From: Pedobacter ginsengisoli
GTDB lineage: Bacteria > Bacteroidota > Bacteroidia > Sphingobacteriales > Sphingobacteriaceae
Assembly (NCBI RefSeq): GCF_002736205.1
Contig: NZ_CP024091.1
Span: 1,736,001 to 1,800,000, forward strand
Direction of reading: 5' to 3'
Length of the DNA stretch: 64,000 nucleotides
Below are positions 25,437-32,973 of the stretch, piece after piece; within the stretch, counting starts at the first letter, position 1; every line of letters starts with the position of its first letter. The position numbers were made by a program, and so were the translations under genes. The notes beneath the pieces are model-generated. The model did not search any database, was not told where the DNA came from, and saw only the letters and a list, made by a program, of their open reading frames with translations.

Positions 25437-26070
25437 GCCCACTCTACTAGTAATTTCTGGTCCTAATGGTGCAGGCAAGTCAACTCATATTCAGACCATG
25501 CTACCTGACTCATTTGAGGGAATATTTTCTTTTGATAGAGATCGAACTCGTGTCGCTTTTGAACTAGAGCTTCAGACAAAAGGGGTTCTAGAAACAGATA
25601 TAGTTCCTCGTGCTACTCGCATGATGGAGGAAAAGCTTTTTGAGGAGATGAGAAAAGCTATAAAAAATAAGGAGCATTTCGTATTAGAGACGCCACTTTC
25701 ACATCCAGATTATTGGAAGTATATAGATATGTTTGTGTCAGCTGGCTATCAGGTTCAACTGAATTATCTTTGCTTAGATAAGGTAGGGGATTGTATTGGT
25801 AGGGTTGAACAAAGAGTTCTTGAAGGTGGGCATCTTGTCAGACCAGATACAATTAAAGGTGTATATAATGATAATCTGATGCATATTAATAGTCAGTATC
25901 AAAGTTTTCAAAGGATAGAACTCTATGACGGAATGCTAGTGCCAACATTGCTTTGTAGTTTGGATAATAACATCATTGAATATGTATCTCCTAAAGCACT
26001 AAAGAAAGCGTGGATCAAAAAAGGATTACCATTGTTGCATACACAACTCAAAAACTTCAAAGTAAAATAG
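25423..26070 (+). CDS. Zeta-toxin-like P-loop kinase
   Basis: A 215-residue kinase with a Walker A motif GPNGAGKS (residues 13-20, Lys19), then FSFDRDRTR, a helical region, and FVLETPLSHPDYWKYIDM (strand and Walker B-like region), then LNYLCLDKVGDCIGRVEQRV with GGHLVRPDTIKGVYN. This order matches zeta-toxin/UDP-GlcNAc-kinase-like proteins, in which GG H.(V/I)(P/R) and the arginines contact phosphate. Zeta toxins poison cell-wall precursor synthesis by phosphorylating UDP-N-acetylglucosamine. The overlap with the preceding gene completes a toxin-antitoxin-like module. Whether it is toxic is unproven. Confidence 0.78.
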   Translation: MDYSKPTLLVISGPNGAGKSTHIQTMLPDSFEGIFSFDRDRTRVAFELELQTKGVLETDIVPRATRMMEEKLFEEMRKAIKNKEHFVLETPLSHPDYWKYIDMFVSAGYQVQLNYLCLDKVGDCIGRVEQRVLEGGHLVRPDTIKGVYNDNLMHINSQYQSFQRIELYDGMLVPTLLCSLDNNIIEYVSPKALKKAWIKKGLPLLHTQLKNFKVK

Positions 26071-26199
26071 TTAGGCCACCAAGGTTATAATTATCTGTGA
26101 ATTAGTACATTTATCCGTGTGTCACTTCGGTTCCTGAGTTTTGAATATTCTCCGATACAGTTTTCTTGTTATTATATAGCTATTTCATTAGTATTTTTG

Positions 26200-26235
26200 C
26201 ACTAGTTTTCCACATTCCGTAGGTGGTTTCTAGTG
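26200..26235. repeat. Interrupted inverted repeat
   Basis: CACTAG-tttt-CCAC, nine bases, GTGG-ttt-CTAGTG: a two-part palindrome. TATTTTTG at 26192-26199, immediately before it, resembles a Bacteroidota -7 box. It could be an operator or the end of a lost element. The gap 26071-26467 otherwise holds only the ParA remnant and one copy of a direct repeat. Confidence 0.35.
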
Positions 26236-26260
26236 TTTAAAGGCAGTTGCTTTTTTGTTA

Positions 26261-26434
26261 CTATTTGTTTGTAATCAACTGATTTGTAGCGATATATATT
26301 ATGTGTATCGGGAAGTAATCACTGAAAACTACCGCATAATTACGACAACTAATGACAAGTAAATAGTTTGCCAGTAAGAGGGTAAGTGTGCTTTTACCTG
26401 CACCACCTTTCTGGTTTCCGATTAAGATGATCAT
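26261..26434 (-). pseudogene. ParA-like ATPase fragment (N-terminal 25 residues)
   Basis: On the minus strand from the ATG at 26434 the frame reads MIILIGNQKGGAGKSTLTLL then LANYL, an exact ParA/MinD-type deviant Walker A start. From about 26360 the similarity stops and the frame continues with unrelated sequence (VISCRNYAVV) to a stop at 26261. A complete ParA has about 200-260 residues, so this is a broken remnant. In Bacteroidota such ParA/TraA genes belong to plasmids and conjugative elements. The break lies next to a repeat at 26304-26322, suggesting recombination there. Confidence 0.7.
26304..26322 (+). repeat. Imperfect direct repeat, left copy
   Basis: TGTATCGGGAAGTAATCAC matches 27652-27670 at 17 of 19 bases in the same orientation. 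It lies just inside the point where ParA similarity stops, and the other copy lies 11 bp beyond the point where a minus-strand gene is cut. The pair looks like the footprint of an insertion, excision or duplication. Confidence 0.45.
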
Positions 26435-26470
26435 AGTGAAAATGTCGAAATATTAGTTTAAATTCATGTG

Positions 26471-27193
26471 ATGAATAAGCGCTTAGAAATCAGTATACCC
26501 AAAAGCTGCTCAGAGAACTGGGCCGGCATGACGCAAGTAGCAGGAGGAAAATACTGTACATCCTGCCAAAAAAAGGTCACTGATTTTACTGATTTCAATG
26601 AGAAAGCGATACAAGAGTGGTTTCTGCTGCACCAGAATGAAAAAGTATGCGGAAGGTTTCTCAAGAGTCAGCTGGTTGTACAGGCGGAACCGAAAGTGAG
26701 CGTATGGGATATGGTCAGAACGAAGATCCTTGCCGCCTCAGTTCTGTTGTTCCCTTTTGTGCTGAAAGCCTCCCCAAATTTGCCGGTACAAAAGCAAACC
26801 ATAACAGTAACCCCAGTACAGGAACACACAGCAACCCGAACCGCTGAAAAGCAGCCACAGCCGGCAGACAGCCTGAGAACCATAAAGGGCATAGTTTTGG
26901 ATAAAAATACAAGAGAGAGCCTGCGGGGAGCGGAAGTTACGATAAAGGGCACCAGAATCAGGTCATTCGCTGACAGTACAGGCAATTTTCAGATCAGTTT
27001 CAGTAAGGACGTCAAACCTGTACTGGTCATTGTATACCTTGGATATAAGACCTTTGAACAGGAGGCAGGTACCGATAAGTTCGTTGCATTAATGAGAACT
27101 GAAGACACTTCAAAACTCATGGGAGAGGTCTGCATTGTCAGAAGGCCAAGTCTCTTCAAAAAGATAATCCGACCTATCAAAAAAAGCCTCTAA
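26471..27193 (+). CDS. CarboxypepD_reg-like membrane-associated protein
   Basis: A 240-residue protein with the ATG at 26471 (a GTG precedes it directly). The N-terminal domain (ISIPKSCSENWAGMTQVAGG, KYCTSCQKKVTDFTDFNEKA, KVCGRF) is a recurring Bacteroidota module with a CxxC pair. Then comes one hydrophobic helix at about 77-96 (ILAASVLLFPFVLKASP), a Pro/Thr/Gln linker, and a carboxypeptidase-regulatory-like beta-sandwich at about 138-210 (IKGIVLDKNTRESLRGAEVT, GTRIRSFADSTGNFQIS, YLGYKTFEQEA). Such proteins are tethered to the inner membrane and may bind peptidoglycan or TonB-system partners; the true role is unknown. Confidence 0.75.
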   Translation: MNKRLEISIPKSCSENWAGMTQVAGGKYCTSCQKKVTDFTDFNEKAIQEWFLLHQNEKVCGRFLKSQLVVQAEPKVSVWDMVRTKILAASVLLFPFVLKASPNLPVQKQTITVTPVQEHTATRTAEKQPQPADSLRTIKGIVLDKNTRESLRGAEVTIKGTRIRSFADSTGNFQISFSKDVKPVLVIVYLGYKTFEQEAGTDKFVALMRTEDTSKLMGEVCIVRRPSLFKKIIRPIKKSL

Positions 27194-27206
27194 TACTTCT
27201 AGCTAA

Positions 27207-27641
27207 TTATTTCTTCCAGTACAGGGTCATCCTGATTCGATGGGTAGTCTTTGAGAAAATCATATTCAATTCCGTATGTATATTTTCAGTTTCCCAGCGT
27301 GTGTTTCTCTCGAGGTAGCTTGATCCTTCCGAATTTATTGTTTTTGCAGAGGTATCAGCCGATGTGGGTGCACCAAATTGAGCTGCCAGTACCTTTTTGA
27401 TCCGCTCATATTCCTTATCATATATCGCAAACTTTTTATTCTCGGCTTTCCACATCTTTTGCTTGTCATCGATGTCGTCGTAGCGTCCCATTTCCCAATT
27501 ATAAGAAATGAGCCTTAGGATAGAGTCACCAGGAGTATAAAAATATTCAGCATATATGGGCAGGTAAACTTGCGCTTTTCTTTGTACAATTACAGGATCA
27601 GTAACTACGTATTTTTCGGCCAGAGGATAATATACAACTAG
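27207..27641 (-). pseudogene. 5'-truncated gene, unknown family
   Basis: The minus-strand frame from the stop at 27207 stays open for 144 codons to an in-frame stop at 27642-27644. The only methionine is at 27491. The 50 codons upstream of it read as ordinary coding sequence (YYPLAEKYVVTDPVIVQRKA, QVYLPIYAEYFYTPGDSILR, LISYNWEMGRYDD), so the gene has lost its start and any signal peptide. The break falls 11 bp from the direct repeat at 27652-27670. The C-terminal part is charged and helical. Translation from the internal Met at 27491 would give 94 residues. Confidence 0.55.
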
Positions 27642-27651
27642 TTACAATATA

Positions 27652-27670
27652 TGTATCGGGAAATAAGCAC
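27652..27670 (+). repeat. Imperfect direct repeat, right copy
   Basis: TGTATCGGGAAATAAGCAC is the partner of 26304-26322. Read as protein, both copies encode YRE(V/I)xTxNY in the same frame, so they may derive from the ends of related coding sequences rather than from a recombinase site. Both lie at gene breaks. Confidence 0.45.
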
Positions 27671-27729
27671 GTTAAATTACATTAAATGATTGCCTATGGA
27701 TAGTTATTTGAATTATGTAACTTTGCACT

Positions 27730-28632
27730 ATGGCACGTACAGAAACACTAGAAGATTTTTACAAAAAGAAATTTAATTGGCTACCTGACAATCTTAGCCA
27801 GGATATTGGGCACTTTAACGTTTTTCGGACTGAAGACTTTCATGTACCTGGTGCAAAGCCTGTTCAGTATAGCCGAAGAGATTTCTATAAAATTAGTCTG
27901 TTCAGGGGTAAGGGTGTTATTCATTATGCAGATAAAAGTATTGAAATGGATGGAACAGCTTTGGTTTTCTTTAATCCGGTTGTCCCTTACACCTTCGAAA
28001 ACCTGAACGAGATACATTCAGGAAGGTTCTGTATTTATAAAGAGTCTTTCTTTACCGAGACCTTACGTAACAACATTCATCAATTGCCAATGTTTTCTAT
28101 TGGAGCTAACCCAGTCTATGTACTTAATAGTGAGCAGGAAGCCTTTGTATTCGCTATGTTTGAAAAGATGCTGGCGGAGATTAGTTCCGACTACATTTTT
28201 AAATATGATCTCCTTCGCAGCTACGTTACTGAATTGATTCATTACGCCATGAAGATTCAGCCTTCCAACAGGCTTTATCAGCACCCTGATGCAAATTCTC
28301 GCATTACTTCGATATTCACGGAGCTTCTTGAGAGACAGTTTCCTATTGAATCTCCATCACAAAGGTTTGACTTGCGCTCAGCTAAAGACTTTGCAGACCA
28401 ATTATCCGTACATGTAAACCACCTAAACAGAGCTGTCCGCCAGACTACTGGAAAAACTACCACTGATCATATTATGGAACGCCTTGCAAGTGAAGCCAGG
28501 GCTCTTTTACGTCACACAAACTGGAATATTTCCGAGATTAGTTATTGCCTGGGTTTTGAAGCTCCAACACATTTTAACAACTTTTTCAAAAAACAAACCA
28601 GTACTACACCGTCAGCATTTCGAATTGTTTGA
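27730..28632 (+). CDS. AraC family transcriptional regulator
   Basis: A 300-residue regulator. An N-terminal cupin-like sensing domain (about 30-180; VQYSRRDFYKISLFRGKGVI, LVFFNPVVPYTFENL) precedes a C-terminal AraC DNA-binding domain at about 200-300 (KDFADQLSVHVNHLNRAVRQ, WNISEISYCLGFEAPTHFNN, FFKKQTSTTPSAFR). It lies 82 bp upstream of the SDR gene on the same strand and most likely controls it. A TAACTTTG box at 27718-27725 (matching TAnnTTTG) ends only 4 bp before the ATG. If it is a real -7 element, the transcript is leaderless or a later start is used. Confidence 0.85.
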   Translation: MARTETLEDFYKKKFNWLPDNLSQDIGHFNVFRTEDFHVPGAKPVQYSRRDFYKISLFRGKGVIHYADKSIEMDGTALVFFNPVVPYTFENLNEIHSGRFCIYKESFFTETLRNNIHQLPMFSIGANPVYVLNSEQEAFVFAMFEKMLAEISSDYIFKYDLLRSYVTELIHYAMKIQPSNRLYQHPDANSRITSIFTELLERQFPIESPSQRFDLRSAKDFADQLSVHVNHLNRAVRQTTGKTTTDHIMERLASEARALLRHTNWNISEISYCLGFEAPTHFNNFFKKQTSTTPSAFRIV

Positions 28633-28684
28633 ATTTCGTAATAATTGGTTTGATTGGCGTACACGTTAAACTGTTTCTCTGCCA

Positions 28685-28692
28685 TACATTTG
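28685..28692 (+). promoter_or_regulatory. Candidate -7 promoter element for the SDR gene
   Basis: TACATTTG matches the Bacteroidota -7 consensus TAnnTTTG and lies 22 bp before the ATG at 28715. No TTTG is found exactly 19-21 bp upstream; the nearest (28649-28652) is 32 bp away, so support is partial. Confidence 0.35.
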
Positions 28693-28714
28693 TATAATTA
28701 AAAACAAACAAAAT

Positions 28715-29554
28715 ATGGAGAAGATAAGAACTTGGTTTATTACGGGCGCGTCTAAGGGATTTGGATTACACCTGGTTAAACAATTACTTCAGGCAGGACA
28801 GAACGTTGCAGCTACCTCTCGTGATTTAGATGCACTGGTAACTGCTGTTGGTTTTACTGGATCAAACTTTCTACCACTTCAGGTAGAACTTGGTGATGAG
28901 GACAGTGTAGGTTGCGCTATTCATCAAACAAATCACGCTTTTAAAGGAATTGATGTTGTAATAAATAATGCGGGCTATGGTATCGGTGGGAGTATCGAAG
29001 AATTAAGTGATTACGAAACCCGAAATAGTTTCGAAATAAATGTTTTTGGAACCCTTAATGTTATAAGGCTTGTAATGCCTTATATGCGTAATCAAATGTC
29101 GGGACACATTATTAATGTATCGTCAATAGCGGGTATTGCGCCTACAACAGGCTGGTCGGTTTATGCAGCTACGAAATTTTCTGTTGTCGGATTGTCTGAG
29201 GTACTTGCTCTGGATGTTGCAGAATTCGGTGTTAAAGTAACTGTGGTGGCCCCTGGTGCATTTCGAACCAATTTTTTAAATGTGGATTCTATTAATATTG
29301 CACAACATACCATTTCTGGATATACAGCGATGCATAATGCTCAAAAGATGCTCCTTGAAAAAAACGGGAAGCAAAGTGGTGATCCAGAAAAGGCCGCTAC
29401 TGCTATTATTGAAGTAGCTAATATGGAAAATCCACCACTTTACTTGTTGCTTGGCGAAGATGCCTACGATCGTGCTATGATTAAATTAGACAGATTGAGA
29501 GAAGACTTCTTGCTAAACGAGGAGCTTTCGAAGGCCATGGCTTATAATGGGTAA
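28715..29554 (+). CDS. Short-chain dehydrogenase/reductase (SDR)
   Basis: A 279-residue NAD(P)-dependent oxidoreductase of the classical SDR type. The cofactor motif is TGASKGFG (about 10-17), with R36/D37 in ATSRDLDA suggesting NADP(H). NNAGYG follows at about 88-93, the catalytic serine in NVSSIAG and Tyr/Lys in SVYAATK. C-terminal PGAFRTNF is usual for the family. The substrate is unknown; genes of this type paired with an AraC regulator often act on aldehydes, ketones or quinones. Its stop codon abuts the stop of the convergent small membrane protein gene at 29555. Confidence 0.9.
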   Translation: MEKIRTWFITGASKGFGLHLVKQLLQAGQNVAATSRDLDALVTAVGFTGSNFLPLQVELGDEDSVGCAIHQTNHAFKGIDVVINNAGYGIGGSIEELSDYETRNSFEINVFGTLNVIRLVMPYMRNQMSGHIINVSSIAGIAPTTGWSVYAATKFSVVGLSEVLALDVAEFGVKVTVVAPGAFRTNFLNVDSINIAQHTISGYTAMHNAQKMLLEKNGKQSGDPEKAATAIIEVANMENPPLYLLLGEDAYDRAMIKLDRLREDFLLNEELSKAMAYNG

Positions 29555-29788
29555 TTAATTATACCTTTTGCCTTTAGAGTCTAAACTTGAGATGTAAAAA
29601 ATAATCCCAATAACGATAAACAATCCTCCGGTAAAGGTAATCCATGGGAAGGAGTTTATACCGTTAATATTGATTGTCCAGGCATGTCCATCAACTGCAT
29701 TAACATACTGTAGATTCCGAAATACCAACATGCCTACTATTGTAATAATGGCTCCAAGAACCATTAAGATTTTACTTGATGTTTTCAT
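29555..29788 (-). CDS. Small two-helix membrane protein
   Basis: A 77-residue protein with hydrophobic segments at about 6-24 (ILMVLGAIITIVGMLVF) and 48-68 (WITFTGGLFIVIGIIFYISS), joined by a polar loop (RNLQYVNAVDGHAWTININ), and a basic C-terminus. It converges on the SDR gene with no gap. No family is recognised. The regular two-helix layout supports a real gene. The following gap (29789-30010) is very AT-rich and holds a terminator. Confidence 0.6.
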   Translation of the reverse strand: MKTSSKILMVLGAIITIVGMLVFRNLQYVNAVDGHAWTININGINSFPWITFTGGLFIVIGIIFYISSLDSKGKRYN

Positions 29789-29955
29789 TTGAATAATATT
29801 TAAAGTAAAATGAATTAAAACAATTACATTGCTAATTTAATATAAAATTCAAATAAAATTGTTATTAATATGTAATTAATATTATTTAAGCAATACTACA
29901 ACTACAAATAACCATTGTATCATACTACTTAATGTTGGATGAAATGAGCATTAGT

Positions 29956-30003
29956 ATTAATCATAATTCCAGCTGATTTTTTAATGCCGGAATTATGATT
30001 AAT
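29956..30003 (-). terminator. Long perfect hairpin terminator
   Basis: ATTAATCATAATTCC (29956-29970) pairs perfectly with GGAATTATGATTAAT (29989-30003), a 15-bp stem with an 18-base loop. It ends 7 bp from the stop codon of the minus-strand isochorismatase-family gene at 30011, whose transcript it should terminate. Confidence 0.75.
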
Positions 30004-30010
30004 CTATGAA

Positions 30011-30652
30011 TTATTCTGCTTTGTCATAAGAGAATTGGATACCAGCTGTACCACCTGTCTCGATAAATAATTTCATAAATCCAGGAACGGTTTCTGATCT
30101 TGCCCAATCCCTCTGTAGCTCACAGAACAATTGCGCTACACTTACCGGTTGTGCACCTGCCTGCTCCATTCTTCTTAAGGCAGCGTCATGAGCGGCCAAC
30201 GAAGTTCCACCAACAGCGTCAACAACTGGGAAAACCTCATAACCTTCTTTAAGAGCATCTAAAGTAGGAAAAGAAAGGCATGCCTCCGTCCATAGTGCTG
30301 TCATTATCAATTTCTTTCTCCCAGTCGCTTTTACAGCTTCAAGAAACTCAACATCTTCCCAAGCGTTAATTGTAGTGCGGTCATACGAGGGCAATCCTGT
30401 CATTTCTTTACGCAATTGAGGAATGGTTTCGAAATTTAAACCCGTTTTTACATTAACTGTAGAAAGGATAATGGGTAGCTTATAAAGCTTCGCCATTTTG
30501 GTGACACCAACAATGTTGTTAATTAACAATTGCCTATCCATTGAAGCAATTGAATTTACCTGAACTGGCTGATAGTCAATAATGATTAATGCTGCATTTT
30601 CAGGAGTTAAAAGATGATCATTTTTTTGGTCCCTGATTGGTAAGCTACTCAT
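30011..30652 (-). CDS. Isochorismatase-family (YcaC-like) hydrolase
   Basis: A 213-residue cysteine hydrolase of the isochorismatase superfamily. Asp26 in AALIIIDYQ and the cysteine in LIMTALWTEACLSFPTLDAL are two of the family's Asp-Lys-Cys triad. The acidic strand EVFPVVDAVGGTSLAAHDAA and the length match YcaC-type proteins of unknown substrate. It is transcribed alone on the minus strand, with a strong terminator at its end. An AT-rich upstream region (30653-30862) would hold its promoter. Confidence 0.88.
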   Translation of the reverse strand: MSSLPIRDQKNDHLLTPENAALIIIDYQPVQVNSIASMDRQLLINNIVGVTKMAKLYKLPIILSTVNVKTGLNFETIPQLRKEMTGLPSYDRTTINAWEDVEFLEAVKATGRKKLIMTALWTEACLSFPTLDALKEGYEVFPVVDAVGGTSLAAHDAALRRMEQAGAQPVSVAQLFCELQRDWARSETVPGFMKLFIETGGTAGIQFSYDKAE

Positions 30653-30862
30653 GATGTTTGTTATTAAATAATTAAAAAATTCAGTTAATTATGATTTAAT
30701 TGTTTCAATTGTTTAGTACACCGTGCTAATCTTTTAGAATATTGAAATAGGAGATATGTGCCGCTTCAGAATAGGGAACTATTTTAATTACATAACCTCT
30801 GGAATTCTGAATTGGTTTTAATTTTTAGCCTATATTCATAAATAATTTATTCTCCCCTTGAT

Positions 30863-31047
30863 ATGGAGGCATTACATTTGAATAAGCAGGGTTTTGGTCA
30901 ATTCGCGGCATGAGGATCTACCCACCATGGGATGAGGTACACAACAAGCAAGCAAAAAATACGAAAAACTGGCAAAAGGATAATTTTGTAAAAATTGAAG
31001 AAAACAATACAACAGCTCTGGAGTTATTGAAAGTATTACTCAAATAA
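30863..31047 (+). pseudogene. MepB family gene remnant with internal deletion
   Basis: Two pieces of a MepB-like protein lie in different frames. The first is MEALHLNKQGFGQFA from 30863. The second is MRIYPPWDEVHNKQAKNTKN then WQKDNFVKI..., from 30910 to the stop at 31045-31047. In intact MepB proteins FGQF.FPK and the (R/I)(V/I)YPPWD..NKQA..TQ.WQ end are separated by roughly 20-25 residues, missing here at the junction near 30908. The N-terminal half of the gene is also gone. MepB occurs near the MepA multidrug efflux gene in Staphylococcus and is of unknown function. Confidence 0.6.
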
Positions 31048-31094
31048 ATCTTATATAACTAACGTAAAAGTAGATAGTAGCTTGGGATAAAAAT

Positions 31095-31742
31095 ATGAAA
31101 ATATTAAAGCCAGCCGATGCATTTGACAAATCGGCAAAAATATATCAGGATAAGTTCATGGATGTTAGTCAATTTGCCAATACATTCGATTTCTTTTGCA
31201 GCAACATAACAGCCAATAATGCCAATATTTTGGATATCGCTTGTGGCCCCGGAAATATTACAAAGTACTTGCTAGACAGGAAGCCTGACTACAAAATCTT
31301 AGGGATCGACCTATCTCCAAAAATGCTCGAACTTGCTCAGGCCAATAACCCTGCGGCTAAATTTCAACTAATGGACTGTCGTAAAATTGGCTCAATCAAA
31401 CAGAAATTCGACGGGATAATCTGTGGTTTTTGTTTGCCTTATTTAACACCGGAAGAAGCTATAAAGTTGATTGCCTCCGTATCTGAGTTGTTAAAGCCAG
31501 GGGGTATGTTTTACCTAAGCACTATGGCCGAGGATGATCATAACAAATCAAGATTTCAAACATCCAGCACCGGTGATCGGGTGTATGTGCATTACCACCA
31601 GGAAGTTTTTTTAACTAAAGCTCTCGAAGAGAATAAATTTGAAATAGTCAATTTAAGCCGCTTTAGTTCTCCTGATAAAGATGGTTTAATAATCACTGAT
31701 TTAGTATTGATTGGGAAATTGAATCTCCGTATTTTAGTATAA
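31095..31742 (+). CDS. SAM-dependent class I methyltransferase
   Basis: A 215-residue methyltransferase. Motif I is ILDIACGPGNITKYLL (about 45-60), motif II LGIDLSPKMLELAQ (about 72-86), motif III FQLMDCRKIGSIKQKFDGI, then LKPGGMFYLSTM. The fold and length match small-molecule methyltransferases (Methyltransf_25 type). It lies 78 bp before a second, different methyltransferase gene, so the pair may modify the same metabolite. The substrate is unknown. Confidence 0.85.
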   Translation: MKILKPADAFDKSAKIYQDKFMDVSQFANTFDFFCSNITANNANILDIACGPGNITKYLLDRKPDYKILGIDLSPKMLELAQANNPAAKFQLMDCRKIGSIKQKFDGIICGFCLPYLTPEEAIKLIASVSELLKPGGMFYLSTMAEDDHNKSRFQTSSTGDRVYVHYHQEVFLTKALEENKFEIVNLSRFSSPDKDGLIITDLVLIGKLNLRILV

Positions 31743-31820
31743 CTAAATTTAAACCTATCTGGAGTAAAACTCCCTGAAATGAATCTTAATTTATTAAAAC
31801 TGACAATTAATAAGGAAAGA

Positions 31821-32861
31821 ATGGAAAATCAAACCAACCAACCATCTCCAGAAAATATTATGAAGATTGGTACAGGCTTTTGGGCCTCAAAAATTCTTCT
31901 AACTGCAGTGAGTTTTCAATTGTTCACTAAGCTTGCTGAAAAGAAAACCATGAAGGCTAAGGACATCAAAGACTTTTTGGGACTTAAATGTACAGATAGG
32001 AATACTTATGATTTTTTAGATGCCTTAACTGCTTTTGGCTTTTTAAAGCGCGAAGGTATTCTGGATACAGCTATTTATTCAAATACTCTCGACACGGATA
32101 TGTTTTTAGACAAAAACAAGCCATCCTACATCGGAGGTATCCTTGAAATGATGAACAATCGTTTGTACACATTTTGGGGCAACCTTGGCGAGGGCTTACT
32201 TACTGGGCTTCCGCAAAATGAAGCAAAAAAGAGCGAGGATTTCTTTGGCCTGATATATCAGGACCCTGAAAAACTAAAAGAATTTACCAGTGCAATGAGT
32301 GGTATTCAGATGGGAAATTTCGTGGCCTTTTCTCAAAAATTCGATTTTAAAAAGTATAATACCCTAATAGATGTAGGTGGTTCTGCCGGGTTACTGTCAA
32401 TTATGGTAGCAACGCACAATCCTCATATGAATTGTACTAGTTTTGATCTACCGCCTGTTCAACCTATCGCAAACACAACTATTCAACAATTCGGATTATC
32501 AGATCGTGTGAAAACTGCAAGTGGTGATTTCTTCACTATGCCTATACCTGGTGCAGATATAGTTGTAATGGGAAATATTCTGCACGATTGGAACGAAGAA
32601 AATAAAATAGCATTAATGAGAAAAGCTTATGATGCACTGCCCGTTAATGGAGCATTTGTAGCTATTGAGGGGATCATTGACGATGAAAGGAAAGAGAATG
32701 TTTTTGGCATGATGATGAGTTTAAATATGTTAATTGAAACAGGAACAGGTTTTGATTATACATTTGCTGATTTTAACAGATGGGCTAATATTGTAGGTTT
32801 TAGAACAACTACGCTTCTTCCATTAACCGGTCCATCAAGTGCAGCAATAGCATACAAGTAA
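31821..32861 (+). CDS. O-methyltransferase (plant/acetylserotonin type)
   Basis: A 346-residue SAM-dependent O-methyltransferase with an N-terminal winged-helix dimerisation domain (about 15-105; FWASKILLTAVSFQLFTKLA) and a C-terminal catalytic domain. SAM binding is in LIDVGGSAGLLSIMVATHNP and NCTSFDLPPVQPIA, with the catalytic His region GNILHDWNEENKIALMRKAY. The start at 31821 is preferred over 31779 because AAGGAAAG lies just upstream and the family begins near here. This group methylates hydroxyl groups on aromatic compounds such as quinones or polyketides. It follows another methyltransferase gene. Confidence 0.85.
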   Translation: MENQTNQPSPENIMKIGTGFWASKILLTAVSFQLFTKLAEKKTMKAKDIKDFLGLKCTDRNTYDFLDALTAFGFLKREGILDTAIYSNTLDTDMFLDKNKPSYIGGILEMMNNRLYTFWGNLGEGLLTGLPQNEAKKSEDFFGLIYQDPEKLKEFTSAMSGIQMGNFVAFSQKFDFKKYNTLIDVGGSAGLLSIMVATHNPHMNCTSFDLPPVQPIANTTIQQFGLSDRVKTASGDFFTMPIPGADIVVMGNILHDWNEENKIALMRKAYDALPVNGAFVAIEGIIDDERKENVFGMMMSLNMLIETGTGFDYTFADFNRWANIVGFRTTTLLPLTGPSSAAIAYK

Positions 32862-32973
32862 AACAAAGCAAAAAAAACATCAATATAGATCAATATTGCA
32901 GGAGTTTTTTAAGGATGTGCTAAGTATTTTAGCGATCTGGGTTAGTTCTCATCATACACGCACAAATGATATA

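Noticed and set aside
26668-26985. 105-codon minus-strand frame
   Set aside because: Lies wholly antisense within the CarboxypepD_reg-like gene, which has clear domain support on the plus strand.
27718-27725. TAACTTTG as the promoter of the AraC gene at 27730
   Set aside because: It matches the -7 box but lies only 4 bp from the start codon and lacks a TTTG box 19-21 bp upstream; kept only as a remark in the gene entry.
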